Assembly: GCA_910578785.1 (NCBI GenBank)
Contig: CAJTSJ010000054.1
Location: forward strand, 1 to 8,361
From: an uncultured Muribaculum sp.
GTDB lineage: Bacteria > Bacteroidota > Bacteroidia > Bacteroidales > Muribaculaceae
DNA: 8,361 nt
Direction: 5' to 3'
The position numbers and the translations under genes were made by a program. The number at the start of each line of letters is the position of its first letter. Within the stretch, counting starts at the first letter, position 1. The notes beneath the pieces are model-generated. The model ran no database searches and was not told the DNA's origin. It worked only from the letters and a program-made list of their open reading frames with translations. Below are positions 1 through 6,708 of the stretch, piece by piece.

Positions 1-2
1 AG

Positions 3-251
3 AAATCATGCCCCCACAACCGCCATGCCTGCGCCACGGACATAGACGAATTCGCCCCTTCCGAAGCGTTCCTGTCGCTCGACCGTGAAAAGATTCTTAA
101 CATGACCGCCGACGACTTCAGCGCCATATTCCGGCATTCCGCAGTCAAGCGCACCAAACTTACCGGGCTAATTCGTAATGCCGGACGTTTGTCATACCCC
201 GGCGATTTTGTAACTTTGCAGTCTAAAGACGCGTCCAGTCCCCACAGATAG
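3..251 (+). CDS. queG: Epoxyqueuosine reductase, C-terminal fragment (5' end outside window)
   Basis: This is the 3' end of a gene cut by the window edge; 82 codons in frame 3 remain before a TAG stop. QueG is a cytoplasmic cobalamin and iron-sulfur enzyme that reduces epoxyqueuosine to queuosine in tRNA anticodons. The fragment opens with SCPHNR, which matches the last iron-sulfur Cys-Pro segment of the family (usually CPWN). It then has an acidic segment and FRHSAVKRTKLTGLIRN, close to the QueG C-terminal signature (SA[VI]KR..-..GL.RN). A short, poorly conserved tail of about 25 residues follows. The His where Trp is usual after CP is a small oddity. The stop lies 9 nt before ribF, so the two are probably co-transcribed. 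The identification rests on a short C-terminal piece; the catalytic domain and the other cysteines are not visible. Confidence 0.72.
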   Translation, partial: KSCPHNRHACATDIDEFAPSEAFLSLDREKILNMTADDFSAIFRHSAVKRTKLTGLIRNAGRLSYPGDFVTLQSKDASSPHR

Positions 252-260
252 ACAAAATAT

Positions 261-1178
261 ATGATCATTACTGCACAGCATGACCATACAAGGCACCGCA
301 TAGCGGCAATAGGCACCTTTGACGGAGTACATCTCGGCCACAGGCACCTCGTCGACACCGTGTGCGCCCGCGGACGCGAACTCGGCCTGACTCCGAGCGT
401 AGTCACGTTCAGCAATCATCCGCGCCGGCTGGTCGACCCAGGATTCCGCATCGACATGCTGATGGATATCGACGAACGCATAAAAGCCCTTTCCGACAGT
501 GGCATAAAGGACGTGATTGTGCTGAAATTCGACGCATCAGTCCGCGCCATGTCGGCCCGCGAGTTTATCCGCAGGCTTCATGAAGACTTCGACATCGACG
601 CACTCGTCATGGGATTCAACCATCGGTTTGGAAGCGACAGGCTGACTGATTTTGAACAATACCGTACCATCGGAGCCGAAGAGGGCGTGACAGTCATCCC
701 CGCCGATGAATATGTTCCCGACTGCACACAATCGGCAAGCTCGTCGGCCATCCGCCGTATGCTCCGCGAACGACGCCCCGAGCAGGCGGCAAAGATGATG
801 GGCCGTCCTTACCGAATAACAGGCGTAGTAGAACACGGCAAAGAGCTCGGACGCACCATAGGATTTCCGACAGCCAACGTAGCGCCCGCAACCCCCGACC
901 AGCTCATTCCCGGCAACGGAGTGTATGCCGCCGACGTCGTTCTGCCGGACAAATCACGCCGCCGGGCCATACTAAATATCGGACACAGGCCCACCGTCGA
1001 CACCGCCGATGCGCCAGTGAGCATAGAAGCCCACATACTTGACTTCGACGGCGACCTCTACGGCAAACTGATTACCATAGAATTTCTGCGGTTCCTGCGC
1101 TCTGAGCGACGTTTTTCATCGCTTGACGGACTGCGCCGCCAACTTGAAGCCGACTCAGCGGAGGCACGCAAAATATAA
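261..1178 (+). CDS. ribF: Bifunctional riboflavin kinase / FAD synthetase
   Basis: RibF phosphorylates riboflavin to FMN with ATP and then adenylylates FMN to FAD, in the cytoplasm. At 305 residues it has the usual length of the bacterial bifunctional enzyme. The N-terminal nucleotidyltransferase domain shows the GTFDGVHLGH motif at residues 18-27 and the SSSAIRRML segment from residue 160, which corresponds to the ATP-phosphate-binding (I)SS..IR motif. The C-terminal flavokinase domain starts near residue 180. It carries GKELGRTIGFPTAN, with the Mg-ATP-binding PTAN at 203-206, then NGVY, NIGHRPT, and SIEAHILDFDGDLYG with the presumed catalytic base Glu256. Both halves look intact. The ATG at 261 places the HxGH motif at the normal distance from the start and follows the upstream stop by 9 nt. 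No FMN riboswitch is visible; the short gaps on both sides suggest transcription from a promoter upstream of the window. Confidence 0.97.
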   Translation: MIITAQHDHTRHRIAAIGTFDGVHLGHRHLVDTVCARGRELGLTPSVVTFSNHPRRLVDPGFRIDMLMDIDERIKALSDSGIKDVIVLKFDASVRAMSAREFIRRLHEDFDIDALVMGFNHRFGSDRLTDFEQYRTIGAEEGVTVIPADEYVPDCTQSASSSAIRRMLRERRPEQAAKMMGRPYRITGVVEHGKELGRTIGFPTANVAPATPDQLIPGNGVYAADVVLPDKSRRRAILNIGHRPTVDTADAPVSIEAHILDFDGDLYGKLITIEFLRFLRSERRFSSLDGLRRQLEADSAEARKI

Positions 1179-1187
1179 ACCTGAAAC

Positions 1188-2336
1188 ATGATGGACAGAT
1201 ACCTTATAAACGACGTTGAAAACGGCATTGAAGTGAGAGTGTCGGAATTTCGCCCGACAGCCTCCGACACTGCCGCCAAGGAATACTGCGCGATGCTGAC
1301 ATCGACCCGGCAGGGACGCCGGTTTGATGAGGAGATCGAAGCCTTGCTGAATGCCTGCGGCACGTTGCGTCATAAGCTCGGAGAGAACGTAAAGCCCGTG
1401 TTCAAGCGGTACTTCCTCAGCGATCCGGCCAATCAGTCGCCGCTGCTGCCCGCCGACGCCGAATGCGCCGTATCTGTCATCGGTCAGTCGCCTCTCGACG
1501 GCAGCCGCGTCGCCGTCTGGATATATCTTGTCGAGGGTGCGGAAGTGACCGGCCTCCACAACGGCTTCTACAGGGTGAACCATGGCGATTTCACCCACTA
1601 CTGGCAGGGAGGAGCACACATCGCCGGCGCCGACTCCGAAACCGCCACCCGCAGACTGCTCGACGACTATTCGCGCATAATGTCGGAACATGGATGTGCA
1701 CTCGGACGCGACTGCGCCAGAACATGGTTTTTCGTGCGCGATGTCGATGTCAACTACGCAGGGCTTGTTCGCGGACGCAACGCCGTGTTTGCCGAAAACG
1801 GCCTGACCTCCGACACACACTTCATCGCAAGCACCGGCATCTGCGGTTCAGGCGTGGACCGGACCGTCACCGTGACCATGGACACATATACAATAAAGGG
1901 ATTGCAGTCAGGGCAGATGCGTTACCTGTATGCGCCTACACACCTCAACCCGACCTACGAATACGGAGTGGCCTTTGAACGGGGCACCGCCATAGACTAT
2001 GCCGACCGGAGGCATGTGCTGATATCAGGAACGGCAAGCATCGACAACCGAGGGAACGTGGTACACCCCGGCGATATCGTCAGGCAGACCCTTCGCATGT
2101 GGGAAAACGTGGAGACACTTCTGCAAGAGGCCGGATGCGGCTATGACGATGTGATGCACATGATTGTCTATCTGCGCGACATAGCCGACTTCCGCACAGT
2201 CGACGACATGTTACGCCAACGCTTCCCCAACACGCCCCGCGTCATTGTGCTCGCACCCGTGTGCCGTCCTGAATGGCTTGTAGAGATGGAGTGCATGGCC
2301 ATCCGGCCCGCCGCCACCGGATTCGGAGCATTTTAG
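1188..2336 (+). CDS. Tandem Rid-fold protein related to FkbO/Hyg5/XanB2 chorismatases
   Basis: The 382-residue protein has no signal peptide and is probably cytoplasmic. The C-terminal part (about 240-375) is a Rid (YjgF/UK114) domain: SGTASI at 280-285, HPGD at 293-296, an IVYLRDIADF strand-helix segment, and PR...WLVEME near the end. Arg351 and Glu366 align without gaps to Arg105 and Glu120 of E. coli RidA, the residues that bind the imine/carboxylate substrate. The N-terminal half includes ARTWFFVRDVD followed by a basic helix, resembling the first Rid-like domain of chorismatases, which hydrolyse chorismate to hydroxybenzoate or dihydroxybenzoate products. The 'ISGTASI...HPGD...Q' block is also typical of that family. 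The chorismatase substrate loop is divergent here (YAPTHLNPTYEYGVAFERG), so the substrate is unknown; an imine deaminase or a non-enzymatic role is possible. The start could be either ATG of the ATGATG pair at 1188/1191. The gene lies 9 nt after ribF, probably in the same transcript. Confidence 0.72.
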   Translation: MMDRYLINDVENGIEVRVSEFRPTASDTAAKEYCAMLTSTRQGRRFDEEIEALLNACGTLRHKLGENVKPVFKRYFLSDPANQSPLLPADAECAVSVIGQSPLDGSRVAVWIYLVEGAEVTGLHNGFYRVNHGDFTHYWQGGAHIAGADSETATRRLLDDYSRIMSEHGCALGRDCARTWFFVRDVDVNYAGLVRGRNAVFAENGLTSDTHFIASTGICGSGVDRTVTVTMDTYTIKGLQSGQMRYLYAPTHLNPTYEYGVAFERGTAIDYADRRHVLISGTASIDNRGNVVHPGDIVRQTLRMWENVETLLQEAGCGYDDVMHMIVYLRDIADFRTVDDMLRQRFPNTPRVIVLAPVCRPEWLVEMECMAIRPAATGFGAF

Positions 2337-2341
2337 ACCCG

Positions 2342-2869
2342 TCACGACGCGGATTCCACAGCAGCTATTATATCCATGGCCGAAAATGTATCGGCATCCG
2401 AAAACACAGCGGCAATCACCGACTCCCGATTGACAACGTATACACGCGGAATAACAGCGCTGGCAAACAGCGAATAGACTGCCCTGTCCGACTGCGGAGC
2501 ATAAGGCATCGTCAACCCATGTTCACTCCAATATCGGCCGATTTCGACCTCCTGCTGCTCACGTGCTATACATACGAACTCCACTCCCTGACGCTCCATG
2601 CAGGCATCATACGCCTTCTGCAGCTCAGGAAGCTCGCGGCGACAGTCAGCGCATCCGGTACTGAAGAACACAATGACACACACCTTTCCCGACATCTCAC
2701 GGCTGTCCCACACCCTGCCGCCGGACAGAGCGACGCTGAATTCAGGCATCATGTCGCCCGGCGCAAGCGAACGCACAGGCCCGTCATCCTCCGTGACGCA
2801 TCCCGGCAACGCCATGACGGCCAACACCGCCACAACGACAGATACCGCAATCTTAACCATCTGCTTCAT
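2342..2869 (-). CDS. TlpA/ResA-like thioredoxin-fold lipoprotein
   Basis: The 175-residue product has a lipoprotein signal peptide: Lys near the N-terminus, a hydrophobic stretch over residues 8-21 and the lipobox LPGC, with Cys24 as the acylation site. The rest is one thioredoxin-like domain of the TlpA/ResA/AhpC-TSA type. It has APGDMMPEFSV leading in, FFSTGCADCRREL with the active-site pair Cys73-Cys76 (CADC), a conserved PEL helix, and the cis-proline in VIPRVYVV (Pro141). Such proteins reduce or exchange disulfides outside the cytoplasm; the partner here is unknown. Extra cysteines sit at 64, 90 and 100. Glu27-Asp28-Asp29 lie close after the lipidated Cys, as in Bacteroidota surface-export signals. 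The gene converges on the Rid gene with a 5-nt gap and is transcribed divergently from the OmpA-like gene. The start may be the ATG at 2869 or Met4 (2860); both keep the signal peptide. Confidence 0.85.
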   Translation of the reverse strand: MKQMVKIAVSVVVAVLAVMALPGCVTEDDGPVRSLAPGDMMPEFSVALSGGRVWDSREMSGKVCVIVFFSTGCADCRRELPELQKAYDACMERQGVEFVCIAREQQEVEIGRYWSEHGLTMPYAPQSDRAVYSLFASAVIPRVYVVNRESVIAAVFSDADTFSAMDIIAAVESAS

Positions 2870-2874
2870 GGCAG

Positions 2875-2906
2875 CAAAGATACCACAAAAGCCCGATTCC
2901 CGCTAA
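2875..2906 (-). promoter_or_regulatory. Putative Bacteroidota-type promoter of the thioredoxin lipoprotein gene
   Basis: Read on the minus strand, TATCTTTG (2882 down to 2875) fits the -7 consensus TAnnTTTG exactly. A TTAG at 2906-2903, 20 nt upstream, matches three of four bases of the -33 element TTTG. Only 5 nt separate the -7 element from the ATG at 2869. The transcript would therefore be almost leaderless, or translation would start at the next in-frame ATG (2860). Confidence 0.5.
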
Positions 2907-2977
2907 CACTCCGGCATATATCTGCTGAAAGCCGGAAAGTCTGATTTTTAACCTATGCAGTATACGTAATTTAACTT

Positions 2978-3018
2978 ATTGAGGGGCACTGTTGTGCGAA
3001 CTTCGGGCGATTGAGGGG
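2978..3018 (+). repeat. Two direct copies of ATTGAGGGG upstream of the OmpA-like gene
   Basis: The nonamer ATTGAGGGG occurs at 2978-2986 and again at 3010-3018, 32 bp apart start to start, about three helical turns. It lies in the divergent intergenic region, 55 bp or more upstream of the ATG at 3073. A regulator binding both copies on one DNA face is possible, but chance cannot be excluded. I saw no good TAnnTTTG element for the plus-strand gene; the rest of 2987-3072 is A+T-rich without clear structure. Confidence 0.4.
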
Positions 3019-3072
3019 TGTTTTTATCTAAAACACATATTTAGGTCATAAACTTTTAAAGCACTTACGACT

Positions 3073-3837
3073 ATGAAAACTGAAGATTCAAACCCGAAAA
3101 GAGCCGGGGAACATCAGGACACACATCGTCTGAACGCTCATCCCGAACCTCAGCTGATCGAAGGCCATCCGACACCGGAATGCCTGCCTCCACATACAGA
3201 AGAAACCCCTAAAGCGGCCGGTATGGCCGGAGCAAAAGTCGCGGCCGAACCAATGGCAGCCGCCGCGCCGACTTCCGACGTCCAGGAGGCACGCGGCATA
3301 TTCGGCAACGCAGCCCGCGTTGCGCTCGGAATATTGGCAGCCCTGGTGGTATGCGCGATTCTGTTCTGGCGTCCGGGAGTAAGCGACGACCGTCCGATGG
3401 TAGCTTCCAACGCCGACGTAGCAACAGGCGCGGCCGTTATGCCGTCGTACACGGCTGTGGCCATACCGACATCCGACCCGCAGACACCCGTAGCCAACAG
3501 AGCCATGGCCGCCGCCAACGGCGCCGCACAGTCCGGCACAGTGGTGGTCTACCTGTTCAACACCGACAGCTCGGGCATTCCGGAGACTGAAGCGCTGACC
3601 GCCATAGCCAACGCGGCCAACCAGACCGGAAAGACCGTAGTGATTAAGGCATATACCGACGAGACAGGCCGCGCGGCCTACAACCAGCGTCTGTCGGAAC
3701 GACGCGCAAAGGCCGTCGGCGACTACATGGCCAGCCATGGAGTGCCGGCATCGAAAATCAGCGCCAAGGGCTACGGACCTACCCACGCCTATGCCAACAA
3801 CACGCTTGACCGCCGCGCCGAAGTGTCGCTCAGATAG
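3073..3837 (+). CDS. Membrane-anchored OmpA-family peptidoglycan-binding protein
   Basis: The protein has 254 residues. Residues 1-79 form a Pro/Ala/Glu-rich, low-complexity region with no signal peptide. Residues 80-99 (AARVALGILAALVVCAILFW) are a single transmembrane helix, followed by an Ala/Pro/Thr-rich linker to about 153. The C-terminal OmpA-like domain (about 155-254) has AYTDETG, YNQRLSERRAKAV, KGYGP and the NNTLDRRAEVSL ending. Asp196 and Arg211 are 15 residues apart, as are Asp271 and Arg286 of Acinetobacter OmpA, which bind diaminopimelate, so peptidoglycan binding is probably kept. The expected topology is N-terminus in the cytoplasm and C-terminal domain in the periplasm, holding the inner membrane to the wall; this is inferred from the domain, not from flanking charge. 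There is no beta-barrel or motor-protein partner beside it. The start is supported by the abrupt change from A+T-rich non-coding sequence at 3073. Confidence 0.86.
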   Translation: MKTEDSNPKRAGEHQDTHRLNAHPEPQLIEGHPTPECLPPHTEETPKAAGMAGAKVAAEPMAAAAPTSDVQEARGIFGNAARVALGILAALVVCAILFWRPGVSDDRPMVASNADVATGAAVMPSYTAVAIPTSDPQTPVANRAMAAANGAAQSGTVVVYLFNTDSSGIPETEALTAIANAANQTGKTVVIKAYTDETGRAAYNQRLSERRAKAVGDYMASHGVPASKISAKGYGPTHAYANNTLDRRAEVSLR

Positions 3838-3884
3838 AAGAGCGCCGTAGGCCTGACTGACACAGAAACGAGTCTGTAAAACAG

Positions 3885-3923
3885 ATAGCCGGAGATTGCC
3901 GCTTTGCCTCAATCTCCGGCTAT
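3885..3923. terminator. Strong hairpin, probable bidirectional terminator between the OmpA-like gene and mutS
   Basis: A perfect 14-bp inverted repeat, ATAGCCGGAGATTG (3885-3898) and its complement (3910-3923), encloses an 11-nt loop. It lies 47 nt after the OmpA-like stop and 41 nt after the mutS stop, between convergent genes. On the plus strand it is followed by TATCTTTTAG, and on the minus strand by a short CTGTTTTAC, so the T tracts are moderate. A smaller ACAGA/TCTGT hairpin (3862-3877) sits on the OmpA side. Confidence 0.85.
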
Positions 3924-3964
3924 TATCTTTTAGTTTCCGGAAAGCCGATGAAGCAACAATCGGT

Positions 3965-6580
3965 TCAGGGCTTGCCGGTGATGATGGTGCGGATGTCGTG
4001 GAGCTTGTTGAGCGCGGCCATCGGGGTCAGGTTGTTGATGTCGATGTTGGCTATCTCGTCGCGTATCTGCGTTAGCACGGGGTCGTCGAGCTGGAAGAAC
4101 GACAGCTGCACACCGCCGCGCTCCGAAGCCACTCCTCCCAGGTCCTTGCCTACGCTCTCCTTGCGGTTGGCCTCTTCAAGATGCCTGAGCACCTGCGAGG
4201 CGCGTTCGACTATCGACGGCGGCAGACCCGCAAGCTTGGCCACATGTATACCGAAGCTATGTTCGCTGCCTCCGCGCGACAGCTTGCGCAGAAACACGAC
4301 CTTGCCGTTAATCTCCTTCACCGACACATTGTAGTTGGCCACGCGCGGGAAGCTCGACTCCATCTCGTTAAGCTCGTGGTAGTGCGTGGCGAAGAGCGTC
4401 TTCGGATGCATCGACCCGTGTTCGTGGATATGCTCCACAATGGCCCAGGCTATGGAGATGCCGTCGTAGGTCGAGGTTCCGCGTCCGAGTTCGTCAAACA
4501 GAATCAGGCTCCGCTCGCTCATATTGTTGAGAATCGAGGCGGCCTCGTTCATCTCGACCATGAACGTCGACTCACCGAGCGATATGTTGTCGCTTGCGCC
4601 GACGCGGGTAAACACCTTGTCGACGATGCCTATGCGCGCGCTGTCGGCGGCCACGAAGCATCCGGTCTGCGCCATGATCACGTTGAGCGCGGTCTGACGC
4701 AGCAGAGCCGACTTACCCGACATGTTGGGACCGGTGATCATCATTATCTGGGTACCTGTGTTGCTGAGGCTGACGCTGTTGCTTATGTAAGGTTCGCCGG
4801 GAGGCAGCTGACGTTCAATCACGGGATGGCGGCCCTCCACGATGTCGATGGCCAGCGAATCGTCGACCACCGGGCGGTTGTAGCGGTTCTCAAGCGCCAC
4901 GCGCGTAAACGAAGCCAGCACGTCGATGCGCGCCGCCAGCGAAGCGTCGAGCTGTATGGCCGGAATATACTCGGCAATGGCGGCCACGAGGTCGTTGAAA
5001 ATGCGGGTCTCGATTATGGCAATCTTCTCCTGCGCGCCGAGAATCTTCTCTTCATACTCCTTCAGCTCCTGGGTGATGTAGCGTTCGGCGTTGACAAGCG
5101 TCTGCTTGCGTATCCACTCTGACGGCACCTTGTTCTTGTGGGTGTTAGTGACCTCGATATAGTAGCCGAAAACGTTGTTGTAGCCTATTTTAAGGCTCGT
5201 GATGCCCGTAGCCTCACTCTCGCGGGCCTGTATTTTAAGCAGATAGTCCTTGCCCTTGAATGCTATCTCCCGCAGTTCGTCAAGCTCGGCGTCGACTCCG
5301 TTGCGGATTACGTTCATGCGGTTGACGGCCACCGGAGGGTCGTCGTTGATCTCGCGCGCTATCTTGTCGCGCAGTTTGGTGCACGGATTCAGCTGCTCGC
5401 CTATCGTCTGCACGGCAGGCGTGTCAGAGGCCATACACAGCTCTTTGATAGGCTCTATGGCGGTCAGGGCGTTGCGCAGCTGGACAATCTCCCTTGGCGA
5501 CACACGCCCTACGGCCACCTTGGAGATGATGCGCTCCATGTCGCCGACATGTTCCAGCGAATCGCGAAGCTCCTGGCGCACCTCCGTGTCGCGCATAAAC
5601 GCCTCCACCACGTCAAGACGTCCGTTGATGGCCTTGACATCCTTGAGCGGAAACAGGAGCCAGCGGCGCAGCAGACGCGCGCCCATTGGCGTCACCGTGC
5701 GGTCGAGCACCTGCAACAGGCTCTTGCCGTCCTCGCCGAGGCTGTCGACCAGCTCCAGATTGCGCACCGTGAACTTGTCGAGACGCACAAACCGGTCCTC
5801 CTCGATGCGCGACAGCTTGGTGATGTGTCCGGTCTGGGTATGGTTGGTGATGTCGAGATAGTGCATTATGGCTCCCGAGGCCACCACGGCGGCGTGGAGC
5901 GAGTGCACGCCGAACCCTTTGAGGCTATTGGTCTCAAACTGCTTCAGCAGGCGTTCGCGGGCGGCGTCTTCGGTAAATATCCAGTCGTCGAGTTCAAACG
6001 ACAGATAGCGGGCCGTAAACGTGTCGTCGAGCAGCTTGCGGTTGCCGCGCTCGACCAGCACTTCCTTCGGGGCAAAATTATTGAGAAGCTTGTCGATGTA
6101 GTCGGCATTTCCTTCCGAGGTCAGGAACTCGCCCGTGGATATGTCCATGAAGCTCACGCCGATCACTCCGCCGCGGGCAAAATGCACGGCGGCGAGGAAG
6201 TTGTTTTCGCGGTGGTTGAGCACCGTGTCGTTGACCGACACGCCGGGCGTGACAAGCTCCGTTATGCCGCGCTTGACGAGCTTCTTGGTCAGTTTGGGGT
6301 CCTCAAGCTGTTCGCAGATGGCCACACGCTTGCCGGCCCTGACGAGCTTCGGCAGATAGCTGTCGAGCGCATGGTGGGGAAATCCGGCCAGCTCCACATA
6401 CTGCGCGGCGCCGTTGGCACGCCGGGTCAACGTAATGCCCAATATCTCGGAAGCCACCACGGCATCATCGGAAAATGTCTCATAAAAGTCGCCTACTCGA
6501 AACAGCAGTATGGCATCGGGATGCTTTTGCTTCATCTCGATATACTGCTTCATCAGCGGAGTCTCTACAATTTTTGCCAC
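3965..6580 (-). CDS. mutS: DNA mismatch repair protein MutS (GTG start)
   Basis: MutS recognises base mismatches and small loops and recruits MutL in an ATP-dependent way. The 871-residue protein is complete. Domain I has VGDFYETF, with the mismatch-probing Phe32-X-Glu34, and VAICEQLEDP. The core and clamp domains follow. The ATPase domain has Walker A GPNMSGKS at 617-624 and Walker B LILFDELGRGTST with Asp696-Glu697, then an ATHYHEL segment. Near the C-terminus, QLSFF (825-829) fits a sliding-clamp-binding motif, and the last residues (NLTPMAALNKL) match the usual C-terminal oligomerisation helices. The start codon at 6578-6580 is GTG: it keeps the family-typical N-terminus (AKIVETPLMKQY), an in-frame TAA lies two codons upstream, and the first ATG (codon 10) would remove it. 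No mutL is nearby. The upstream terminator at 6641-6676 makes it likely to be transcribed alone. Confidence 0.98.
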   Translation of the reverse strand: MAKIVETPLMKQYIEMKQKHPDAILLFRVGDFYETFSDDAVVASEILGITLTRRANGAAQYVELAGFPHHALDSYLPKLVRAGKRVAICEQLEDPKLTKKLVKRGITELVTPGVSVNDTVLNHRENNFLAAVHFARGGVIGVSFMDISTGEFLTSEGNADYIDKLLNNFAPKEVLVERGNRKLLDDTFTARYLSFELDDWIFTEDAARERLLKQFETNSLKGFGVHSLHAAVVASGAIMHYLDITNHTQTGHITKLSRIEEDRFVRLDKFTVRNLELVDSLGEDGKSLLQVLDRTVTPMGARLLRRWLLFPLKDVKAINGRLDVVEAFMRDTEVRQELRDSLEHVGDMERIISKVAVGRVSPREIVQLRNALTAIEPIKELCMASDTPAVQTIGEQLNPCTKLRDKIAREINDDPPVAVNRMNVIRNGVDAELDELREIAFKGKDYLLKIQARESEATGITSLKIGYNNVFGYYIEVTNTHKNKVPSEWIRKQTLVNAERYITQELKEYEEKILGAQEKIAIIETRIFNDLVAAIAEYIPAIQLDASLAARIDVLASFTRVALENRYNRPVVDDSLAIDIVEGRHPVIERQLPPGEPYISNSVSLSNTGTQIMMITGPNMSGKSALLRQTALNVIMAQTGCFVAADSARIGIVDKVFTRVGASDNISLGESTFMVEMNEAASILNNMSERSLILFDELGRGTSTYDGISIAWAIVEHIHEHGSMHPKTLFATHYHELNEMESSFPRVANYNVSVKEINGKVVFLRKLSRGGSEHSFGIHVAKLAGLPPSIVERASQVLRHLEEANRKESVGKDLGGVASERGGVQLSFFQLDDPVLTQIRDEIANIDINNLTPMAALNKLHDIRTIITGKP

Positions 6581-6589
6581 AATAGATTA

Positions 6590-6609
6590 TTTTGTGTAAA
6601 GTTACAAAA
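6590..6609 (-). promoter_or_regulatory. Possible mutS promoter element inside a small palindrome
   Basis: On the minus strand, TAACTTTA (6604 down to 6597) matches seven of eight bases of the -7 consensus TAnnTTTG, with only the last base differing, 16 nt before the GTG start of mutS. It lies between the arms of an inverted repeat, TTTTGT (6590-6595) and ACAAAA (6604-6609), and overlaps one arm by a base. No TTTG is found at the expected 19-21 nt upstream, so support is weak. Confidence 0.28.
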
Positions 6610-6640
6610 TTTCCGCGTAAGGGAAGCCATAAAAAACACG

Positions 6641-6676
6641 TTCAGGACCGCCGGCAATAAAGCCGACGGCCCTGAA
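6641..6676 (-). terminator. Intrinsic terminator of the FKBP operon
   Basis: The stem pairs TTCAGG/CCTGAA, CCG/CGG and CGGC/GCCG, with two single A-C mismatches, around a 6-nt loop (AATAAA at 6656-6661). On the minus strand the stem is followed by CGTGTTTTTTAT, a good T tract. It sits 32 nt after the lipoprotein FKBP stop, separating the FKBP operon from mutS. Confidence 0.85.
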
Positions 6677-6708
6677 TCGTTTAAGGAAAGCAGAGCTGTA
6701 TGTCTATT

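Noticed and set aside
179..262. FMN riboswitch or promoter between queG and ribF
   Set aside because: Only 9 nt separate the two genes and no conserved riboswitch structure is visible in the end of queG.
1155..1820. A 221-codon minus-strand frame opposite the Rid gene
   Set aside because: The plus-strand frame carries conserved Rid motifs and continues the ribF operon; the antisense product resembles nothing known.
2334..2344. Terminator between the convergent Rid and thioredoxin lipoprotein genes
   Set aside because: The gap is 5 nt and I found no inverted repeat with a T tract around it; nearby CGGATTC copies are direct, not inverted.
4181..5122. A 313-codon open frame antisense to the ATPase region of mutS
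   Set aside because: Same cause as the longer antisense frame; the composition is rich in His and Arg with no family signature.
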